Assembly: GCF_024158605.1 (NCBI RefSeq)
Contig: NZ_JAMZGM010000037.1
Span: forward strand, 1-36,017
Reading direction: 5' to 3'
Source: Sebaldella sp. S0638
GTDB lineage: Bacteria; Fusobacteriota; Fusobacteriia; Fusobacteriales; Leptotrichiaceae
Length of the DNA stretch: 36,017 nt
Shown here in pieces: positions 30,960 through 36,017 of the stretch. The position numbers and the translations under genes were made by a program. The notes under the pieces are model-generated. The model ran no database searches, had not been told where the DNA came from, and saw nothing but the letters and a program-made list of their open reading frames with translations. How positions within the stretch are numbered: position 1 is the first letter of the stretch; every line of letters starts with the position of its first letter.

Positions 30960-32548
30960 GTTTCGGGTTTTTTTGAAAATTTTACAATAGTTCCCATTTC
31001 ATATAAATAATATGTAATTATAGAAGCTTTTTCCTTATCAGTTAGTATAACCAGAAGATCTCCGTTTTTCAAAACTGTATTTCCATTAGGGATAAATTCA
31101 TGACCATCCCGTCTTATTCCTGCGAGAAGTGTATCAGCGGGCCATGTCAGGTCTTTTACCATTTTATCTGACAGTCTTGAATCAGCTATTACAGGTATAG
31201 TTACAGTAATTATCTTTTTTTCTTTCTTGATATTATCTGAAGCAAAAGACATATTATTAAATAAAACATCATAAACAGGTTCCAGATTTATAAATTCAGT
31301 TATAACATACGATACCGCCGCTATAAATGTCAAAGCAAATAAATGAGAGAAGTTGCCTGTCATTTCCAATATCAAAATTATCCCCGTAATTGGTGCTCTT
31401 ACCACAGCAGTGAAGTAAGCAGCCATTCCCAAAATTATATAATGTGTAATATAAATGTCAGAAACACCAAATATATCCACTATAAATATTCCATAAATTT
31501 TTCCCAATAAAGCTCCTATTACCAGCATGGGAAGAAATATTCCACCGGGAAATCCGCTGCTGTAAGATACAAGAGTATATAAAAATTTTCCTGTAAGAAG
31601 TAAAAAAAGTATTAAAAGCGGAGTAGGATACTGTGCTATTTTTTCTATAAGATCATGACCGCCTCCTGTGATATCTTTAAACAGAAAAGCTGTAAAAAAT
31701 GCAGTAAGCATTAAAACTGTTACTTTTAAATAAGGATTCAAATTAATTTTCTTATATATTTTTTGAAATCTCACCAGATTATCGCTAAAAAGCTTTCCCA
31801 TAAATGACATTATTATTCCAAATATCAAAACAAGAAAAATTTCCATTAATGGATTAAATTCAGCAGGGGCTGTCACTTCAAAATTGAAAACCGGATGATA
31901 TCCTAAAAATATTCTGGTAAGAAAATCTGCTGTAATACTGGCTATCAAGGTACAGATCAACAGAAGCGGTGAAAAAAATTTATGTAATTCTTCGAGAGCG
32001 AATACTACACCGGCAAGGGGAGCATTAAACGCTGCAGCAAGTCCTGCACTTGCACCGCAGGTAATAAAATATTTCTTTTCCATCTCAGAACGCCCTGTGA
32101 CTTCATTTATTCCTTCGCCTACAAGAGCTCCTAGATGTATTGACGGCCCTTCCCGCCCTAAAGAAAGACCAATACCTATACTTAAAAGTCCGCCGAAAAA
32201 CTTCAAAATCAGTTCAGGAAGCCATCTAAAACGGATTTTCTGCATAAGCAGGGCTTTTACCTGAGGGATTCCGCTGCCTGATATAAGGGGAAATTTTGTC
32301 ACAAGAAACTGTAATATAAAACCTGTGAATACAAATATAATTATTCCTGTGAAAAAAGTTACTATTGATAAATTATTAAAGAGCCTTTCCCGTAAAATAC
32401 CTGCTTCATCAAGTCCCAGTCTGTATATAATAACTACAAGTCCGGCAAATATACCGGTCAACAAACTGTAAAAAATCATCAGAAGGTTATGTTTTCGGGA
32501 TTTTAGCTTCTGCCAGTTTGTTAATAAATTTAAAAGATCATTTTTCAT
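30947..32548 (-). CDS. ClC-family chloride/proton antiporter with RCK_C (TrkA-C) domain
   Basis: A 533-residue ClC protein with the anion selectivity motifs GSGIPQ, GREGPSIHLGA (its Glu is the gating glutamate) and GFPGGIFLPML, plus a Glu-Glu pair in VVFALEELHKF at the position of the proton glutamate. This supports an H+/Cl- exchanger over a channel. The C-terminal ~75 residues (IPVIADSRLSDK...GDLLVILTDKEK) are a TrkA-C/RCK_C domain, a common cytoplasmic add-on that may bind a ligand. The start at 32548 is chosen because AAAGGA lies nine bases upstream, whereas the upstream ATG at 32557 would touch it and earlier codons lack a site. Confidence 0.94.
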   Translation of the reverse strand: MKNDLLNLLTNWQKLKSRKHNLLMIFYSLLTGIFAGLVVIIYRLGLDEAGILRERLFNNLSIVTFFTGIIIFVFTGFILQFLVTKFPLISGSGIPQVKALLMQKIRFRWLPELILKFFGGLLSIGIGLSLGREGPSIHLGALVGEGINEVTGRSEMEKKYFITCGASAGLAAAFNAPLAGVVFALEELHKFFSPLLLICTLIASITADFLTRIFLGYHPVFNFEVTAPAEFNPLMEIFLVLIFGIIMSFMGKLFSDNLVRFQKIYKKINLNPYLKVTVLMLTAFFTAFLFKDITGGGHDLIEKIAQYPTPLLILFLLLTGKFLYTLVSYSSGFPGGIFLPMLVIGALLGKIYGIFIVDIFGVSDIYITHYIILGMAAYFTAVVRAPITGIILILEMTGNFSHLFALTFIAAVSYVITEFINLEPVYDVLFNNMSFASDNIKKEKKIITVTIPVIADSRLSDKMVKDLTWPADTLLAGIRRDGHEFIPNGNTVLKNGDLLVILTDKEKASIITYYLYEMGTIVKFSKKPETKKE

Positions 32549-32630
32549 ATTTTTCATTCCTTTAATTCGAATATATTTATAATAATAACAGATAATTAAC
32601 TTCATATCAAATAAAAAAAATAATAACGTC

Positions 32631-32660
32631 TTGCTTTCTATAATTAGAATATACTATAAT
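32631..32660 (+). promoter_or_regulatory. Promoter of ribF-scpA-murJ
   Basis: TTGCTT (32631-32636), an 18-base spacer, TATAAT (32655-32660). Its position rules out ribF starts upstream of 32670. Confidence 0.65.
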
Positions 32661-32687
32661 ATAAGGAGTTTGATGGAGGATAATAAA

Positions 32688-33632
32688 ATGAAAATAATTG
32701 ATAAAAACAATATTTCAGAGCTAAAAAAACAGAAAAATATTATAATACTAGGAAATTTTGACGGGATACATCTAGGACATCAGGAACTAATAAAAAGAGG
32801 GATTGAATGTGCTGAGGGAACAGAATACAAAACTGTTTTATACACTTTTAAAGCACATACAAATCAGAATATAAAACTTTTGACCAATAATGAAGAAAAG
32901 ATTTTACTTCTGAAAGAATTTAACCTTGACTATGTTTATTTTGAAGAATTTGAAGAGGTGAGAGATTTATCACCTGAAGAGTTTATACAAAATATCATAA
33001 TGGACAGATTACATTCTGATAAAGTCATATGCGGCTTTGATTTTACATTTTCAAAAAATAAATCAGGAAATACTGACCTGCTGAAAAAGCTTGGACAGGA
33101 AAATGGAGTCAAGGTAGTAATTATAGATTCTGTAAAAGATCAAAGCGGTGAGGTTATCAGCAGTACACGTGTGAGAAAATATATAGAAGAAGGTGACCTG
33201 ACTGATGCAACAAAGCTTTTGGGACATTATCCCATTATAGCAGGAGAAGTAGTCCATGGCAGAAAGATGGCACGTCAGATGGGATTTCCTACAGCTAATC
33301 TTATATTTGAGAATAAAGTCTATCCGCCTTTTGGAGTTTATGGAGTTTATGTAAAAATAGAAGGAGACAGCATTGTTTATAACGGTGTAATGAATCTCGG
33401 GAAAAATCCTACGTTAAAGCCTGGAGAATTAAGTGTAGAGGTTCATATACTGAATTTTGACAAGTTTATATATGGTCAGAAAATCACAATTTATGTCTTG
33501 GAAAAAATTAGTGATGAAATAAAATTCAACGGAATAGACCAACTGGTCGAAAAGATAGGGAACGACGTAAAATACTGGAAAAAGAAAGTGAAAGATGAAT
33601 ATGGCGATACAGATAAAACTGGAAAATTTTGA
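32688..33632 (+). CDS. ribF: Bifunctional riboflavin kinase / FAD synthetase
   Basis: A 314-residue two-domain enzyme that makes FMN and FAD. The N-terminal FAD synthetase domain (~1-175) has the nucleotidyltransferase ILGNFDGIHLGHQELI motif and ISSTRVRKYIEEGD. The C-terminal flavokinase domain (~180-310) has GEVVHGRKMARQMGFPTANL, YPPFGVYGVYV and NLGKNPTL. GGAGGA lies seven bases before the ATG at 32688; the ATG at 32673 (five codons earlier, after AAGGAG) is an alternative. Its end overlaps scpA, forming an operon with scpA and murJ. Confidence 0.95.
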   Translation: MKIIDKNNISELKKQKNIIILGNFDGIHLGHQELIKRGIECAEGTEYKTVLYTFKAHTNQNIKLLTNNEEKILLLKEFNLDYVYFEEFEEVRDLSPEEFIQNIIMDRLHSDKVICGFDFTFSKNKSGNTDLLKKLGQENGVKVVIIDSVKDQSGEVISSTRVRKYIEEGDLTDATKLLGHYPIIAGEVVHGRKMARQMGFPTANLIFENKVYPPFGVYGVYVKIEGDSIVYNGVMNLGKNPTLKPGELSVEVHILNFDKFIYGQKITIYVLEKISDEIKFNGIDQLVEKIGNDVKYWKKKVKDEYGDTDKTGKF

Positions 33633-34293
33633 GGGTCCTCTTGATCTTTTGATCCATTTAGTGGAAAAAAACAAAATGGACATCACAAAGATTGATATAT
33701 CCCAAATTATAGAAGATTATTTGCTGTATATAAAAGAAGCCCAGGAACTAAACCTGAAAATAAAAGTAGAGTTTCTTGTAATGGCAACAGAGCTTATAGA
33801 AATAAAAGCCTATTCTATACTTAATAAAGGTAAAAAAGAAGAAAGAGAAGAAGATCTGGAAAAACGTATTATTGAATATAAATTATTTAAAGAAATTTCA
33901 GAAAAGCTGGCTGAATATGAAAATGAGTACAATATTGCATATAAACGATCAGGAAATCAAAGTGTCGTACCATCAGAGATAGAGTATGACCTGTCAGCTT
34001 TAAGCATAAATAATTTATTTTCCCATTTCCAAAATCTTCTGAAGGAAGAAGTAAAAGTCACGATAAAGGTGGAGCTCGAAGAAGAGTACACAATAGAAGA
34101 AGCCTACAGAGAGGTCAGGGAAATGATAAATACTAAAGAAAGGGTAAATTTTAATATGTTACTGAAAAATAAGTACACACGTCTGCGTATAGTATCATTA
34201 TTTTTATGTGTATTAGATCTTTTTAAAGACGGTGTGATAGATATACAATTTGAAGGAAATGAATTTTATGTTATGAGGTTGAATTATGTTTAA
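33595..34293 (+). CDS. scpA: Segregation and condensation protein A
   Basis: A 232-residue kleisin subunit of the SMC-ScpAB condensin. Clear marks are the N-terminal KLENFEGPLDLLIHLVEKNKMDI motif, EFLVMATELIEIKAYSIL, a charged linker, and a winged-helix C-terminus ending in the LFLCVLDLFKDGVIDI segment. It begins within the ribF coding sequence, at 33595 or two codons later at 33601, with only a weak GAAAG site, so it probably depends on ribF translation. ScpB is not seen next to it. Confidence 0.94.
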   Translation: MNMAIQIKLENFEGPLDLLIHLVEKNKMDITKIDISQIIEDYLLYIKEAQELNLKIKVEFLVMATELIEIKAYSILNKGKKEEREEDLEKRIIEYKLFKEISEKLAEYENEYNIAYKRSGNQSVVPSEIEYDLSALSINNLFSHFQNLLKEEVKVTIKVELEEEYTIEEAYREVREMINTKERVNFNMLLKNKYTRLRIVSLFLCVLDLFKDGVIDIQFEGNEFYVMRLNYV

Positions 34294-35770
34294 ATCTAGT
34301 TTATTGGTTATGATTATAAATATGCTGAGCAGAATTCTGGGATTGGTCAGGGAAATTCTTATAGGAAGTTTCTTTGGAGCAACAGGAATGACAGATGCAT
34401 ATTTCGGAGCGTTTAAGATATCTAATTTTTTTACGCAGCTTTTGGGAGAGGGAGCATTAGGTTCTGTATTTATCCCTTTATATAATGAAAAAAGGGAACT
34501 GGAAGGAAAAGAAAAAGCAGATGATCTTATATTCTCAGTATTAAATCTGGTATTTGCATTTTCGACCACGGTGTCAATATTTATGATTCTGTTTTCGGAA
34601 TACATGCTGAAAATATTTGTAGGGTTCAAAGATGAGGCAAGATTCAATGTTGCAAATAATCTGTTAAAAATAATGGCTTTTTACTTTTTATTTATATCAT
34701 TATCAGGGATAGTATCAGCTGTTTTAAATAACTTTAAGAAGTTTTTGATATCTACATCCACAGCACTTGTATTTAATCTGACTATTATATGCGGAGTATT
34801 ATTATTCGGTAAAAAATATGGAATCTACGGTTTAGGGGTTTCTGTGTTACTATCAGGATTATTTCAGCTTTTAATGCAGCTTCCTCAGTTTTTCATGATA
34901 GTTAAGAGATATAAGTTTGTATTTAATGTTAAAGACAGGTATATAAGGGAATTGTTTTTACTTATGATTCCCACGCTGATTGGAATTTTTGGATATCAGA
35001 TAAATGAAATGATTGATACAAGGTTCGCAGCAGCGCTGACACCAGGAACAGTAAGTGCTTTGAATTATTCGAGCAGATTGTATTTACTGCCTATTGGTGT
35101 ATTTGCAATATCATTATCGGTCGTGATTTTTCCAAGTTTATCACAAGCAGCAGTTAAGAAGCAAATGAATGTCGTGAAAAGTCAAATAGAGCGTGGAATG
35201 AATATGCTGGCATTTTTCGTAATTCCTTCACAGATAGTGCTTATATTTTACGCCAAAGAAGTAGTTTCATTAATTTATAAAAGAGGAGCTTTTAGGGAAG
35301 ATATGATCATAGTCACATCTCAGGCGCTGGCGTTTTATTCGGGAGGATTATTGTTTTTCTCTACAATACACCTTCTTACAAGAAGTCACTATGTATTTAA
35401 AGACAGAAAAAGACCTGTTATGTCCTCATTTGTAGGAATAGGAATAAATATAGTCCTTGATTTTCTCCTTTATAAGCACTATAAGCATATGGGACTGACA
35501 TTTGCTACATCAACAGCAGCTATGGTAAATTATTTGATACTTTTATTTTCACTAAATAAGAACTATATAAAAATTGATTTTTTCAAATATATTAAATTTA
35601 TAATTCTTACATTGATCATATCCGGAATAGCATATGGTGTTTCATATATCGTTCCGGAAATAGGGGACTTTAGAATTTCAATAATTATAAAACTAATAAT
35701 ATTTGCCATAGTATACTTATTATTATGGTCGCCAAAGATAATAAAGCAAAAGATAAATATGTTCGGATAA
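34286..35770 (+). CDS. murJ: Lipid II flippase
   Basis: A 494-residue MviN/MurJ membrane protein with about 14 spans that flips the peptidoglycan precursor lipid II. Diagnostic sequences are SRILGLVREILIGSFFGAT near residue 12, the FFTQLLGEGALGSVFIPLYN segment, and NYSSRLYLLPIGVFAISLSVVIFPSLS in the middle. It overlaps the end of scpA by eight bases. A terminator follows 9 bases after its stop, so it is the last gene of the operon. Confidence 0.95.
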   Translation: MFKSSLLVMIINMLSRILGLVREILIGSFFGATGMTDAYFGAFKISNFFTQLLGEGALGSVFIPLYNEKRELEGKEKADDLIFSVLNLVFAFSTTVSIFMILFSEYMLKIFVGFKDEARFNVANNLLKIMAFYFLFISLSGIVSAVLNNFKKFLISTSTALVFNLTIICGVLLFGKKYGIYGLGVSVLLSGLFQLLMQLPQFFMIVKRYKFVFNVKDRYIRELFLLMIPTLIGIFGYQINEMIDTRFAAALTPGTVSALNYSSRLYLLPIGVFAISLSVVIFPSLSQAAVKKQMNVVKSQIERGMNMLAFFVIPSQIVLIFYAKEVVSLIYKRGAFREDMIIVTSQALAFYSGGLLFFSTIHLLTRSHYVFKDRKRPVMSSFVGIGINIVLDFLLYKHYKHMGLTFATSTAAMVNYLILLFSLNKNYIKIDFFKYIKFIILTLIISGIAYGVSYIVPEIGDFRISIIIKLIIFAIVYLLLWSPKIIKQKINMFG

Positions 35771-35778
35771 CGCATATA

Positions 35779-35812
35779 AAATACTTCTGATGAATATCAG
35801 GGGTATTTTTTT
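35779..35812 (+). terminator. Intrinsic terminator after murJ
   Basis: AAATAC and CTGAT (35779-35791) pair with ATCAG and GTATTT (35796-35808) across a small TT/GG internal mismatch, followed by T residues. Confidence 0.82.
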
Positions 35813-36017
35813 GTAAATTTTATATTTTCTAAATGTAACAGGGGAAAATATATCTTTGGAATCGCTGATTAGAAGGGGATTGTATTGATTTTGTCATATT
35901 TCTCACGAACAGGATATTGCGTTTTTGCAACATTTTGATAAAGGGGTACCTCCATAATTAATGTGATTTAGCACCACACAATCATTTAATAGAATGAATT
36001 CAAGGCTTCCATTAATT
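35813..36017. other. Right-edge stretch without a recognised gene
   Basis: I see no complete gene here. On the minus strand a short frame starting at an ATG near 35956 codes for 28 residues, beginning MEVPLYQNVAKTQYP. It uses codons such as CGT, GTT and ACG that are rare in neighbouring genes and then stops. A GGAGG overlaps the start. It may be a fragment of a mobile-element gene or chance. Confidence 0.3.

Noticed and set aside
1-36017. CRISPR arrays, tRNA or rRNA genes, complete insertion sequences
   Set aside because: I saw no regularly spaced repeats, tRNA-like cloverleaf with CCA-type ends, rRNA signature or transposase gene in the window.

Overview
The window is AT-rich (about one third G+C by eye) and densely packed with genes. 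The cell looks Gram-negative: it has an outer-membrane factor lipoprotein with a matching periplasmic adaptor. Codon use and gene content (short HisG plus HisZ, PHP-type histidinol phosphatase, PdxST, extended -10 promoters) suggest a Fusobacteriota member of the Leptotrichiaceae. A Sebaldella-like organism is my best guess, inferred from general character and not from any database match.

Layout. 1-2943 (minus strand): an operon of a CNNM/CBS membrane protein, a Sir2 deacylase and a DUF218 protein, with a further minus-strand gene just starting at the left edge. 3021-4282 (plus): a small membrane protein, a DUF523 protein and a cupin. 4334-5942: two very small membrane proteins and an AraC-type regulator. 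6010-7443 (minus): a lone, divergent acyl-CoA dehydrogenase-like flavoprotein with a dyad just after its -10 box. 7871-12105: a tripartite drug efflux operon (outer-membrane factor, EmrA-like adaptor, EmrB-like pump) in which the adaptor frame is interrupted at an A AAA AAG heptamer. 12509-14253: a macrodomain protein translationally coupled to a hydantoinase/carbamoylase-type amidase. 14341-14513: a likely free-standing structured small RNA. 14561-17921: a methionine operon, metY-metF-metA. 17948-19265: a secreted MORN/YwqK-like protein and an unrecognised protein. 19309-27904: a complete histidine operon, hisZ-G-D-C-B-H-A-F-IE-K. 27979-29422: pdxS-pdxT. 29509-30920: a stress-protein-like membrane protein, an alkyltransferase-like protein and a GNAT acetyltransferase. 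30947-32548 (minus): a ClC transporter. 32688-35770: ribF-scpA-murJ.

Main discovery. The methionine and histidine operons are each preceded by a short unannotated leader peptide with a cluster of control codons: four Met codons (14621-14680) and three consecutive His codons (19366-19437). Both peptides end Arg-Val-stop on the same nine bases, AGAGTTTGA, exactly two codons after the last control codon. Those bases can pair with a downstream CAGACTCT. That element can instead pair with a third strand carrying CTGTGCC, and the third strand can in turn mask the left arm of a strong intrinsic terminator. The promoters of the two leaders also look alike. I read this as one duplicated, re-targeted ribosome-mediated attenuator, sensing Met-tRNA in one copy and His-tRNA in the other. 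Peptide-based attenuation on methionine codons is unusual, because SAM riboswitches, T-boxes and MetJ are the usual devices. The pairings are read by eye; the mechanism is inferred.
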